Source of the DNA: JBQLZQ01 sp052168355
Lineage (GTDB): Bacteria > Pseudomonadota > Alphaproteobacteria > DSM-16000 > Inquilinaceae
Length of the DNA: 64,000 nucleotides
NCBI GenBank assembly: GCA_052168355.1
Contig: JBQLZQ010000089.1
Span: 1-64,000 of the forward strand
Reading direction: 5' to 3'
This document shows positions 53,457 to 62,253 of the stretch, piece after piece; position 1 is the stretch's first letter, and each line of letters opens with the position of its first letter. The position numbers were made by a program, and so were the translations under genes. Under the pieces are notes generated by a model. It was not told where the DNA came from, did no database searches, and saw nothing but the letters and a program-made list of their open reading frames with translations.

Positions 53457-55937
53457 ATGGACCCTCGTTTTCACCCATCCGAACTCGACTCCCGGGGCCT
53501 CGACAAGGAGGCTCTCAAGACCGCTTTCCTAGAGTGGCTGGTCTACTCGGTCGGCAAGGACGCCACCCATGCCACGCCCCACGACTGGTTTCGCGCCGTC
53601 GCCCTGGCGGTCCGATCCTGCGTGGTCGACCAATGGATGAACACGACCAGATCCAGCTACGAATCCGGCCAGAAGCGGGTCTATTACCTGTCCCTGGAAT
53701 TCCTGATCGGCCGGCTGCTTGTCAGTTCCATGAGCAATCTGGGCATCGTGGAGAGCTGCCGGGAAGCGCTGATGGATCTGGGCGTCGATGCCGACGAGAT
53801 CCTGCGGTCGGAGCCGGACCAGGCGCTGGGCAATGGCGGTCTCGGCCGGCTCGCGGCCTGTTTCCTGGACAGCATGGCCACCCTGGGCATCGCCGGCTAC
53901 GGCTACGGCATCCGCTACGAGTACGGCATGTTCAAGCAGCGGTTCGAACGCGGCTGGCAGATCGAGGAGCCGGAGGACTGGCTGCAGTCCGGCAATCCGT
54001 GGGAATTCGAACGGCCCGAGGCGTCCTATCCGATCGACTTCCACGGACGGGTCGAGGCCGTGCGCGGCGCCGACGGGACTCGCCATTTCAAGTGGATCGA
54101 CACCCACCGGGTCATCGCCACCGCCTATGACGTGCCGGTGGTCGGTTGGGGCGGACGGACCATCAATACCCTGCGGCTGTGGTCGGCCAAACCGACCAAC
54201 CGGTTCAAGCTGGAGGAATTCAACCGGGGCGACTATCTGGGCGCCGTCGAACAGAAGGTGATGTCGGAAAACCTGTCGCGAGTGCTGTATCCCAACGACG
54301 CCACCGCCGCCGGTCAGGAACTGCGCTTCTGCCAGGAGTATTTTTTCACGTCGTCGTCGTTGCAGGACATTCTGCGCCGGCACAAGGCGACTTATGGCAC
54401 GCTGGAAAATCTGGCCCGCCACGCCGCCATACAGCTCAACGACACCCATCCGGCCCTGGCCGTGCCGGAGTTGATGCGCCTGCTGATCGATGGCGAGGGC
54501 ATGCGGTGGGACGATGCCTGGGCGGTTACCCAGGGAACCATTTCATACACCAACCACACCCTGCTGCCCGAGGCGCTGGAGACATGGCCGATCCATATGG
54601 TCGAACGGATCCTGCCACGGCATATGCAGATCATTTATGAACTCAACGCCCGCTTTCTGGAAAGTGTCCGGTCGCGGGGGCCGATCGACAACGCATCCCT
54701 GTCCCGGCTGTCGCTGATCGAGGAAAACGGTGATCGGCGCGTCCGCATGGGCAACCTCGCCTTTCTGGGCAGCCACAAGGTCAACGGTGTCTCGGCCCTG
54801 CACACCGACCTCATGAAGGAAACCGTGTTCGCCGACCTGGCTGCCCAGTTCCCCGGCCGCATCGTCAACAAGACCAACGGCATCACGCCCCGGCGCTGGC
54901 TGCTGCAATGCAACGCGCCCCTGGCGGGCCTGATCCAGGAGACCATTGGCGATGGCTGGATCGCCGATCTGGAGCGTCTTTCGGCGTTGAAGCCTCATGC
55001 CGAGGAGGCCGGTTTCCGGGCCGCCTTCGATCGCGCCAAGCGAATCAACAAGGCAAACCTGGTTGCGTTCGTGCAGGAACGGATGGACATCGCGCTCGAT
55101 CCGGACGCCATCTTCGATGTCCAGATCAAGCGCATCCATGAATACAAGCGTCAGCTTTTGAACCTGCTGCACACGGTGGCGCTGTACAACGCCATGCGCG
55201 ACCGGCCGACGGGAAACTGGGCGCCACGGGTCAAGATTTTCGCCGGCAAGGCGGCGCCGTCCTACACCATGGCCAAGCTGATCATCAAGCTGGGCAACGA
55301 TATCGCCCGGGTCGTCAATCAGGATCCCGCCGTGCGGGATCTTCTGAAAATCGTGTTCCTGCCCAACTACAATGTCAGCCTGGCGGAGAGGATCATTCCC
55401 GCCACGGACCTGTCCGAACAGATTTCGACCGCCGGCAAGGAGGCTTCGGGCACCGGCAACATGAAGTTCGCGCTCAACGGCGCCCTGACCATCGGCACCT
55501 TGGACGGCGCCAATGTCGAGATCCGAGATCGCGTGGGACCCGAAAACATCTTCATCTTCGGGCTGACCGCGCCGGAGGTTGTCGAAGTGCGTGCCGGCGG
55601 GTTCGACCCGCGCGCCGTGGTCGAGGCCGACCCGCGGCTCAAGCGTGCGCTGGACATGATCGCAAACGGTGTGTTCTCCCCCGGCGATCCCGACCGGTTC
55701 CGGCCGCTGGTCGATAGCCTGTTGGGTGGCGACCCCTATCTGGTCACGGCCGATTTCGCGGCCTACTGCACGGCCCAGAACCAGACCGATACCGTCTTTG
55801 CGGATCGCGACCAATGGCTGCGCAAGGCGGTGCTCAACACCGCGGGCGTCGGCTGGTTTTCCTCCGATCGCACGGTTCGGGAATATGCCGAGGAAATCTG
55901 GAATGCGATGCCGCCGATCGCGCGGGCGGCGGAATAG
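53457..55937 (+). CDS. glgP: Glycogen/starch/alpha-glucan phosphorylase
   Basis: An 826-residue phosphorylase of normal length that releases glucose-1-phosphate from alpha-1,4-glucans. Motifs are YYLSLEFLIGRLL, the glycine-rich ALGNGGLGRLAACFLDSMAT, the HxNDTHPAL-type AIQLNDTHPALAVPELMR and the pyridoxal-phosphate site EASGTGNMKFALNGALTIGT, where Lys binds the cofactor. ATG 53457 has GAGGA upstream. No other glycogen gene is in the window, so it stands alone between the liv terminator and a convergent lipoprotein gene. Confidence 0.97.
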   Translation: MDPRFHPSELDSRGLDKEALKTAFLEWLVYSVGKDATHATPHDWFRAVALAVRSCVVDQWMNTTRSSYESGQKRVYYLSLEFLIGRLLVSSMSNLGIVESCREALMDLGVDADEILRSEPDQALGNGGLGRLAACFLDSMATLGIAGYGYGIRYEYGMFKQRFERGWQIEEPEDWLQSGNPWEFERPEASYPIDFHGRVEAVRGADGTRHFKWIDTHRVIATAYDVPVVGWGGRTINTLRLWSAKPTNRFKLEEFNRGDYLGAVEQKVMSENLSRVLYPNDATAAGQELRFCQEYFFTSSSLQDILRRHKATYGTLENLARHAAIQLNDTHPALAVPELMRLLIDGEGMRWDDAWAVTQGTISYTNHTLLPEALETWPIHMVERILPRHMQIIYELNARFLESVRSRGPIDNASLSRLSLIEENGDRRVRMGNLAFLGSHKVNGVSALHTDLMKETVFADLAAQFPGRIVNKTNGITPRRWLLQCNAPLAGLIQETIGDGWIADLERLSALKPHAEEAGFRAAFDRAKRINKANLVAFVQERMDIALDPDAIFDVQIKRIHEYKRQLLNLLHTVALYNAMRDRPTGNWAPRVKIFAGKAAPSYTMAKLIIKLGNDIARVVNQDPAVRDLLKIVFLPNYNVSLAERIIPATDLSEQISTAGKEASGTGNMKFALNGALTIGTLDGANVEIRDRVGPENIFIFGLTAPEVVEVRAGGFDPRAVVEADPRLKRALDMIANGVFSPGDPDRFRPLVDSLLGGDPYLVTADFAAYCTAQNQTDTVFADRDQWLRKAVLNTAGVGWFSSDRTVREYAEEIWNAMPPIARAAE

Positions 55938-55979
55938 GGCGGGGCCGGATCGCCCGGTGACCCACGCGCGGCAGCGCCG

Positions 55980-56606
55980 CTATTCGCCGCTGCTGCTCAT
56001 GCCCAGGGTCACCGCGTAGGCCGCGGCGGCGGCTCCGGTGACGACCACCGCCGGCAACTCCCGAGTGTCCACGTTCAGGAACGGCCGCATTTCCTGATAG
56101 TCGCCACGGGCGGCATAGAGCGAATCGTAGAAATCGGTCAGCGCCCGGGCGTAGGCAATCTCCGCCGGGTTTGCGGCCGGGGTCCGTTCCTGTGCCGCGA
56201 CATAGCGTTTGAGCGCCAGATTGACATCCCGCTGCACGAACAACGCATCGGACGGGTAGAGGTTCAGCCGGTCGATCATGAACCGGGCCGCCGCTTCCTC
56301 CGCGCCATCGCCCCGGCGGCCGGCCATCGTCGCCAGCCCTTCCCAGGCCGCGCGGTTGTCCGGCCAGGCCAGACCCGCCTGGCGATAGAGCGCCAGCGCC
56401 TCCGCCTCGCGCCCGGCGGCTGCGGCGGTTGCCGCCCGCGCCGTCAGCGTTTCGGACTCGCCGCGGTCGAACCTCTCGACCGACACCGTGATGGGTTCCG
56501 CCACGCCTTCGGACATCTGGGTCGGCGAAGACTCGGGTTGTCCGGCGCAGGCCGCCGCCAGGGGCAGCAGGGCAATCAGGATGCTTCGAATATGAGCGGG
56601 ACGCAC
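55980..56606 (-). CDS. Predicted lipoprotein with TPR-like helices
   Basis: A 208-residue protein not assigned to a known family. The N-terminus (RPAHIRSILIALLPLAAACAG) is a lipoprotein signal peptide with Cys as the likely lipidated residue. Residues about 60-150 look like TPR helices (AGREAEALALYRQAGLAWPD and the following Ala-rich repeats). The C-terminus has a hydrophobic AVVVTGAAAAAYAVTLG stretch. GTG 56606 is chosen because GGAGG precedes it and the signal peptide begins there; the frame is open further upstream. It is divergent from the RDD gene across 190 bases. Confidence 0.75.
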   Translation of the reverse strand: MRPAHIRSILIALLPLAAACAGQPESSPTQMSEGVAEPITVSVERFDRGESETLTARAATAAAAGREAEALALYRQAGLAWPDNRAAWEGLATMAGRRGDGAEEAAARFMIDRLNLYPSDALFVQRDVNLALKRYVAAQERTPAANPAEIAYARALTDFYDSLYAARGDYQEMRPFLNVDTRELPAVVVTGAAAAAYAVTLGMSSSGE

Positions 56607-56796
56607 GGCGGCCTCCGCGACTGTTTTGGGCGGACCGGCCCCACTATGGCGGTGCAACCCCGGTGAAGGCAACGGGCGATGTGCCGGCAATCGACTTATA
56701 CGTGTCTTGGCAAAATTTTTACACTTTTACTCGATAGATAGCGAACCGATCGACGGTCTCCGATCAGCGTGATTGGATCTGTGAAAGGATGCAGTG

Positions 56797-57270
56797 ATGG
56801 ACCAGAGCCTTACAGCCGATCGACAGCCGGTCATGGCAAACGAAACGGACTCGGGACGCTATGCCGGCTTCGGGCGCCGGTTTGTCGCTCTCGTCATCGA
56901 TCAGTTCATAACATCGATCTTTACGATCATTTTTACCATACCATATATTGTGGCTCTTAATCAGAATGGAAGTGAATCCACAACGAATATTTTATATTCA
57001 TTGCTCATTACCATTGCTTATATGATTTATTACATTGTTCCGATGTCGAGTCGATGGCAGGCGACCATCGGAAAGAGAATCATGGGAATATACGTCATCA
57101 GGACGAGTGGGAAGAGGATCGGGCCGGCCTTCGCCCTGGGCCGTTTGCTTTCCTATGCGATTTCGACTTTGCCCCTCTACATCGGCTTCCTCATGCCCCT
57201 GTGGATGAAGGAAAAGCAGGCCCTGCACGACCTGGTCTGCGGCACCCGCGTGGTGCGGGAACGCTTCTAA
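56797..57270 (+). CDS. RDD-family membrane protein
   Basis: A 157-residue protein with three or four helices and the RDD pattern: GFGRRFVALVIDQFI with Arg and Asp near the first helix, SRWQATIGKRIMGI in the centre and ALHDLVCGTRVV at the end. Some RDD proteins are sodium/proton antiporters, but most are unassigned. ATG 56797 has AAAGGA 7 bases upstream. Bases about 56900-57050 are much more AT-rich than the rest of the window, with non-preferred codons, which may mean transfer. It overlaps the convergent tetR gene by 4 bases. Confidence 0.87.
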   Translation: MDQSLTADRQPVMANETDSGRYAGFGRRFVALVIDQFITSIFTIIFTIPYIVALNQNGSESTTNILYSLLITIAYMIYYIVPMSSRWQATIGKRIMGIYVIRTSGKRIGPAFALGRLLSYAISTLPLYIGFLMPLWMKEKQALHDLVCGTRVVRERF

Positions 57271-57950
57271 GGCGTGCTTTTACCCCGGTCGTCGCTTGGC
57301 TCCGGCGGGGTCAGGCCGCAGCCGCGCAAGGTCAGGGCGACGACATGATCCGTGGCGGCCGCGAAGTCCCGGTCCGAGAGGGTATCTCGCCCCAGAACGG
57401 CCCGGACCTGGACGTCGAAATCGGCGTAGGTCTGGGTCATCGCCCACAGGCTGAAAAACAGATGGACCGGGTCGACAGGGGCCATCTTGCCGGCGGCGAT
57501 CCAGGCTTCCACCACCGCCGCCTTGTCGGCCACCATTCGGCGCAGCTTGGTCGAGAGATAGCCCTCGATCTGTTGGGCGCCATGCATCACTTCGTTGGCG
57601 AACACCTTTGAGGCCAGCGGCCGGACCCGCGACCAATACATCTTGTCCCGAATATAGGCGGCCAACGCGTCGGCCGGCTCGCGCTCCGGCACGATATGGT
57701 CGAAGGCCTCGATCCACATGTCGAGGTTGGTCGCCAGCAGCGCCCGGTAGAGGGTCTCCTTGGTGCCGAAATAATAGTGCAGATTGGCCTTGGGCAGACC
57801 GGCCCGCTGGGCGATGGCCTGCATGGTGGCGCCGGTAAACCCGGCCTCCGCGAACACCGCCTCGGCGGCCTCAAGGATCAGCGCCTCGTTGCGCTGGCGT
57901 GTCCGGCCTCCATTGGCCGGGCGTGTGTCGTCAAGCAGCCCGTCGGCCAT
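57267..57950 (-). CDS. RutR-like TetR-family regulator
   Basis: A 227-residue regulator. The helix-turn-helix (TMQAIAQRAGLPKANLHYYF) and the C-terminal GKMAPVDPVHLFFSLWAMTQ, followed by TYADF, closely recall E. coli RutR, which binds uracil and controls pyrimidine genes. ATG 57950 has AGGAGAG upstream; an in-frame TTG at 58019 lies inside the operator and is unlikely. It is divergent from preT. It probably represses or activates the pyrimidine genes in response to uracil or thymine (established family knowledge plus inference). Confidence 0.88.
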   Translation of the reverse strand: MADGLLDDTRPANGGRTRQRNEALILEAAEAVFAEAGFTGATMQAIAQRAGLPKANLHYYFGTKETLYRALLATNLDMWIEAFDHIVPEREPADALAAYIRDKMYWSRVRPLASKVFANEVMHGAQQIEGYLSTKLRRMVADKAAVVEAWIAAGKMAPVDPVHLFFSLWAMTQTYADFDVQVRAVLGRDTLSDRDFAAATDHVVALTLRGCGLTPPEPSDDRGKSTP

Positions 57951-58011
57951 CGCCCGGTTCTCTCCTTTCCCTCTTTGGCGCGGCTTCTTTCCGGCCTCCC
58001 GCACATTTTTT

Positions 58012-58036
58012 TTGACCAAACGGTCAACTTTTGACT
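58012..58036. promoter_or_regulatory. RutR-type operator
   Basis: TTGACCAAACGGTCAA (58012-58027) matches the known RutR box TTGACCAnnTGGTCAA at all but one fixed position (C for T). A further half-site TTGACT follows at 58031-58036. It lies 62 bases upstream of the rutR-like start and 111 bases before preT, so it can control both. The match supports assigning the adjacent TetR protein as RutR-like. Confidence 0.78.
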
Positions 58037-58085
58037 AGCCTTGCACATCGGAACGATCGCGACCGGGCCCGATTCTCAATAGGCT

Positions 58086-58091
58086 TATAAT
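58086..58091 (+). promoter_or_regulatory. Candidate -10 element for preT
   Basis: A consensus TATAAT lies 47 bases before the preT start in an AT-rich patch. No good -35 hexamer is seen 16-18 bases upstream. If it is used, the RutR-type box would sit about 60-85 bases above the start of transcription, which is more typical of activation or of control of the divergent gene. Confidence 0.4.
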
Positions 58092-58138
58092 AACGCGATT
58101 TACCGATCAGGGCACGACGCAGGGGAGACTGACAGCGG

Positions 58139-59503
58139 ATGACACAAGGGCCGGATATCGGACATGCCCGGTTGGATGGGGAACGGCTGGCTGAAAATTT
58201 CGGCGACGCCCATCCGCCGCTCGACCCGCGCCAGGCCGTCATCGAGTCCAATCGCTGCTATTTCTGCTACGACGCGCCGTGTATCGAGGCCTGCCCGACC
58301 GGCATCGACATCCCCGCCTTCATCAAATCCATCGCCACCGGTAATGTGAAGGGCGCGGCCACCACCATCCTAGACAGCAACATCATGGGCGGCATGTGCG
58401 CCCGGGTGTGTCCGGTGGAGGAGTTGTGCGAGGAAGCCTGCGTCCGCAACACGGCGGAAGAAAAGCCGGTGCGGATCGGCGCGCTGCAACGCTATGCCAC
58501 CGATCATCTCTACGCCCACGATATTCAGCCCTATACCCGTGCCCCGGCCAGCGGCCGGCGGATCGCGGTGGTCGGCGCCGGTCCGGCGGGGATGGCGTGC
58601 GCCCACAGGTTGGCGCTGCTGGGGCACGATGCGGTGGTGTACGAGGCGCGAGAAAAGGGCGGCGGGCTGAACGAATACGGCATCGCCGCCTACAAGGTGC
58701 CCGATGAGTTTGCTCAACGGGAACTGGACTTCATCCTGTCGCTGGGCGGGATCGAGTTGCGCCTGGGGCAGGCCCTGGGCCGGGACATGGCCCTGGCCGA
58801 CCTTCGCCGTGACTTCGATGCCGTGTTCCTGGGGCTTGGGCACACGGCGGTGCGCTCCCTGGGGCTGGAGGGCGAGGATATGGCCGGCGTGGTCAATGCC
58901 GTCGATTACATTGCCGCGCTGCGCCAGGCTCCCGACCTTGCCGGCCTGCCGGTCGGCCGGCGCGTGGTGGTCATCGGCGGCGGCAACACCGCCATCGACA
59001 TCGCCACCCAGGTGAAGCGATTGGGCGCGGAGGACGTAACCCTGGTCTATCGGCGTGGCCAGGCGCACATGTCGGCGACGTGGAAGGAACAGGACTGGGC
59101 GCAGACCAACGGCGTCAAGATCAAATACTATGCCCAGCCGCGGCGCCTTATCGGGTGGCCGGCCAATGGCGCCCAGCACGTCAAGGAAATCGAGTTCGAA
59201 TACACACGGCTCGACGAGCAGGGGCGGCTGATCGGCACCGGCGACCTGTTCACGCTGATGGCCGATCAGGTGTTCAAGGCGGTGGGGCAGTATTTTGTTC
59301 CGGCCGCCCAGGCCGACGGGTCGGTCGAGGCACTGGATCTCGATGGCGACAGGATCGCGGTCAACGAAGATCGCCAGACCTCCCTGCCGGACGTGTTCGC
59401 CGGCGGTGACTGCGTCAAGGGCGCCGATCTGACGGTCAGTGCGGTGCAGGACGGCAAGGTCGCGGCCCACGCCATCGATCGTTTGCTGCGGACAGGCTCT
59501 TAG
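58139..59503 (+). CDS. preT: NAD-dependent dihydropyrimidine dehydrogenase, flavoprotein subunit PreT
   Basis: A 454-residue subunit that passes electrons from NAD(P)H to PreA for reduction of uracil and thymine. The N-terminal Fe-S region has CYFCYDAPCIEACPTG, CARVCPVEELCEEACVR and surrounding helices. The FAD motif is GAGPAGMACAHRLALLG and the NAD motif is VIGGGNTAIDIATQVKRLG, followed by the late DVFAGGDCVKGADLTV. The length is close to E. coli PreT plus a short extension. The preA start lies 34 bases downstream. Confidence 0.95.
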   Translation: MTQGPDIGHARLDGERLAENFGDAHPPLDPRQAVIESNRCYFCYDAPCIEACPTGIDIPAFIKSIATGNVKGAATTILDSNIMGGMCARVCPVEELCEEACVRNTAEEKPVRIGALQRYATDHLYAHDIQPYTRAPASGRRIAVVGAGPAGMACAHRLALLGHDAVVYEAREKGGGLNEYGIAAYKVPDEFAQRELDFILSLGGIELRLGQALGRDMALADLRRDFDAVFLGLGHTAVRSLGLEGEDMAGVVNAVDYIAALRQAPDLAGLPVGRRVVVIGGGNTAIDIATQVKRLGAEDVTLVYRRGQAHMSATWKEQDWAQTNGVKIKYYAQPRRLIGWPANGAQHVKEIEFEYTRLDEQGRLIGTGDLFTLMADQVFKAVGQYFVPAAQADGSVEALDLDGDRIAVNEDRQTSLPDVFAGGDCVKGADLTVSAVQDGKVAAHAIDRLLRTGS

Positions 59504-59537
59504 CCGATCCCGGCCCCCGCGAAAGGAGAACCGGACC

Positions 59538-60815
59538 ATGGCGGACATTCGTAACGACTTCCTGGGCATCCGATCGCCCAATCCGTTTTGGCTGGCCTCG
59601 GCCCCGCCGACCGACAAGCAGTACAATGTCGAGCGCGCGTTCCGCGCCGGTTGGGGGGGCGTGGTCTGGAAAACGCTGGGCGAGGATCCGCCGGTGGTCA
59701 ACGTGTCGTCGCGGTACGGCGCCATCGGCTACAACGGGGCGCGCGTTGCCGGGTTCAACAACATCGAACTGATCACGGACCGGCCGCTCGACGTCAATCT
59801 GCGGGAGATCAAGGCGGTCAAGCGGGCGTGGCCGGACCGGGCCATGATCGTATCCTTGATGGTGCCGTGCGAGGAGGAGGCGTGGAAGGCCATCCTGGCA
59901 CGGGTCGAGGATTGCGAGGCCGACGGCATCGAGCTCAACTTCGGCTGCCCGCACGGCATGTCGGAACGGGGCATGGGCTCGGCGGTGGGCCAGGTGCCCG
60001 AATATGTCGAGATGGTCACCCGCTGGTGCAAGCAGCACAGCCGGATGCCGGTGATCGTCAAACTCACTCCGAACATCACCGATATCCTGATGCCGGCCCG
60101 CGCGGCCCGCCGCGGCGGCGCCGACGCGGTGTCTCTGATCAACACCATCCAATCCATCGTCTCCATCGATCTGGATCAGATGGCGCCGACCCCGGTGGTC
60201 GACGGGCACGGTACCCACGGCGGCTATTGCGGTCCGGCGGTCAAGCCGATCGCGCTGCGCATGGTCGGCCAGATCGCCCGCGATCCGGAATGCCGGGGCA
60301 TGGCCATCTCGGCCATCGGCGGCGTCTCGACCTGGCGCGACGCGGCCGAATACATGGCGTTGGGGGGCGGCAACGTACAGGTCTGTACCGCCGCCATGGC
60401 CCATGGCTTCAAGATCGTGGAAGACATGGCGTCGGGTCTTGCCAACTGGATGGATGAAAAAGGGTACGCCACGCTCGCCGATTTCCAGGGCCTGGCGGTG
60501 CCGAACTTCGTCGAATGGCAGGACTTGAACATGAACTTCAAGACCATCGCCCACATCGATCAGGATCTCTGCATCCAGTGCGGCAAATGCTATGTGGTGT
60601 GCGAGGATACGTCGCACCAGTCCATCGCGGCATTGCGCGACGAGGCGGGGCGGCGGCGGTACGAGATCATCGACGAGGAATGCGTGGGGTGCAATCTGTG
60701 CATGCATGTCTGTCCGGTCGACGATTGCATCACCATGAACCCTGTGGATACCGGCCTTCCCTATGTCACCTGGAAGCACGATCCGCGCAACCCGCGCCGG
60801 GAGGCGGCCGAGTAG
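59538..60815 (+). CDS. preA: NAD-dependent dihydropyrimidine dehydrogenase subunit PreA
   Basis: A 425-residue FMN and Fe-S protein that carries the pyrimidine-reducing site. The FMN barrel has ASAPPTDKQYNVERAF, the active-site loop NFGCPHGMSERGMGSAVGQ and KLTPNITDI. Two C-terminal 4Fe-4S motifs are CIQCGKCYVVC and CVGCNLCMHVCP. In human dihydropyrimidine dehydrogenase the loop carries a catalytic Cys (LACGQ); here the same place is Val (SAVGQ). ATG 59538 has GAAAGGAG upstream. Confidence 0.95.
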   Translation: MADIRNDFLGIRSPNPFWLASAPPTDKQYNVERAFRAGWGGVVWKTLGEDPPVVNVSSRYGAIGYNGARVAGFNNIELITDRPLDVNLREIKAVKRAWPDRAMIVSLMVPCEEEAWKAILARVEDCEADGIELNFGCPHGMSERGMGSAVGQVPEYVEMVTRWCKQHSRMPVIVKLTPNITDILMPARAARRGGADAVSLINTIQSIVSIDLDQMAPTPVVDGHGTHGGYCGPAVKPIALRMVGQIARDPECRGMAISAIGGVSTWRDAAEYMALGGGNVQVCTAAMAHGFKIVEDMASGLANWMDEKGYATLADFQGLAVPNFVEWQDLNMNFKTIAHIDQDLCIQCGKCYVVCEDTSHQSIAALRDEAGRRRYEIIDEECVGCNLCMHVCPVDDCITMNPVDTGLPYVTWKHDPRNPRREAAE

Positions 60816-61007
60816 ACGGCCGATCGTTGCGTCGCGATTGAGCATCGGCCGGCGATCTGCACAAGATCGATGCAGTCGGCCTTGACCGGTTCGTCGTTGG
60901 CGTTCCAGGTGTTGTTTGGTAGGCGATGGTGGCATGGCCGTTGCTGAAACGACTAGAATACGAACCAGCCCAGCGGTATTGGCTCTGCCGAAGATGCGAG
61001 GCACGGA

Positions 61008-62240
61008 ATGCAGAACCTGACAATCAATGCCCAGCGCCTGTGGGACACGCTGATGGAGACGGCGGAGATCGGTAAGACGCCGAAGGGCGGCATCCGCCGC
61101 TTGACGCTGACCGATCTTGATCGTCAGGTGCGTGACTGGTTCGTGACCAAGTGCAAGGAAGCCGGCTGCACGGTAAGCGTGGATGAGATGGGGAATATCT
61201 TCGCGCTGCGCCCCGGCAAGGACAACAGCCTGCCGCCGGTGGCCTGCGGATCCCATCTCGATACCCAGCCGACGGGCGGCAAGTATGACGGTGTCCTGGG
61301 TGTCCTGGCGGGGCTGGAGGTCGTGCGTACGCTCAACGACGCGGGGTACGAAACCAACGCCCCCATCCTGATCACCAACTGGACCAACGAGGAAGGGTCG
61401 CGTTTTGCGCCGGCCATGCTGGCTTCCGGCGTTTACGCGGGCGCCTTCGACAAGGCGTTCGCCGATGCCCTCACCGATGCCGACGGTGCATCCTTCGGCG
61501 AAGAGCTGGAGCGGATCGGCTATCGCGGCGATGCCAAGGTCGGCGCCCAGAAATTCGGCGCGTTCTTCGAGCTGCATATCGAGCAGGGCCCCATCCTGGA
61601 GGCCGAGGAAAAGACCATCGGCGTTGTCACCGACGCCCAGGGACAGCGCTGGTACGATGTCGCCGTCACCGGCCGCGAAAGCCACGCCGGAACCACGCCG
61701 ATGACCTTGCGCCGCGACGCCCTGGTGGCCGCCTCGCATCTGGTGCTGGCGGTCAACCGGATCGCCCTGGAGCACGCGCCCAATGCCGTCGGCACGGTCG
61801 GTGTGCTCAACATCGATGCCCAGTCGCGTAATGTCATTCCCGGTCAAGTTGCCTTCACGGTCGATTTCCGTCATCCGGACGACGGGGTTCTGTCGGAGAT
61901 GGACCGAAAGCTGCGCGACGCCAGCGCGAAACTGACGGCGGATGGCGTGATCGACATCGACATTCGCGATGTCTGGCATTTCCCGCCTGTGCAGTTCGAT
62001 AAGGACTGCGTCGCCGCCGTGCGCAAGGCGACCGAGGACAATGGCTACAGCCATCGCGAGATGGTCAGCGGTGCCGGGCACGATGCGTGCTATGTCGCCC
62101 GTACCGCGCCGACCTCCATGATCTTCATCCCGTGCGAGAACGGTATCAGCCACAACGAGATCGAAAACGCGACCTTCGAGGATTGCGCCGCGGGGGCCAA
62201 TGTCCTGTTGCACGCCATGTTGTCGAAAGCGAATGTCTGA
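61008..62240 (+). CDS. M20-family Zn hydrolase, beta-ureidopropionase / N-carbamoyl-L-amino acid hydrolase type
   Basis: A 410-residue hydrolase of the AllC/HyuC/PydC group. Metal and active-site motifs are GSHLDTQPTGGKYDG, NWTNEEGSRF with the catalytic Glu pair, ELHIEQGPILEAE, the dimerisation-domain ESHAGTTPM and the late SGAGHDACYVA. Next to preT and preA it is most likely beta-ureidopropionase (PydC), which frees beta-alanine from N-carbamoyl-beta-alanine. The dihydropyrimidinase needed between the steps is not in the window. The 192-base gap before it may hold a separate promoter. Confidence 0.9.
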   Translation: MQNLTINAQRLWDTLMETAEIGKTPKGGIRRLTLTDLDRQVRDWFVTKCKEAGCTVSVDEMGNIFALRPGKDNSLPPVACGSHLDTQPTGGKYDGVLGVLAGLEVVRTLNDAGYETNAPILITNWTNEEGSRFAPAMLASGVYAGAFDKAFADALTDADGASFGEELERIGYRGDAKVGAQKFGAFFELHIEQGPILEAEEKTIGVVTDAQGQRWYDVAVTGRESHAGTTPMTLRRDALVAASHLVLAVNRIALEHAPNAVGTVGVLNIDAQSRNVIPGQVAFTVDFRHPDDGVLSEMDRKLRDASAKLTADGVIDIDIRDVWHFPPVQFDKDCVAAVRKATEDNGYSHREMVSGAGHDACYVARTAPTSMIFIPCENGISHNEIENATFEDCAAGANVLLHAMLSKANV

Positions 62241-62253
62241 TTATGGGTAATTT

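Noticed and set aside
60816..61007. Possible second RutR site upstream of the ureidopropionase-like gene
   Set aside because: Only a TTGACC half-site is present at about 60880 and the partner half does not match.
59436..62213. Minus-strand open frame of 925 codons opposite preA and the hydrolase
   Set aside because: It is an antisense shadow in GC-rich DNA without recognisable motifs; the opposite strand carries well-defined enzymes.
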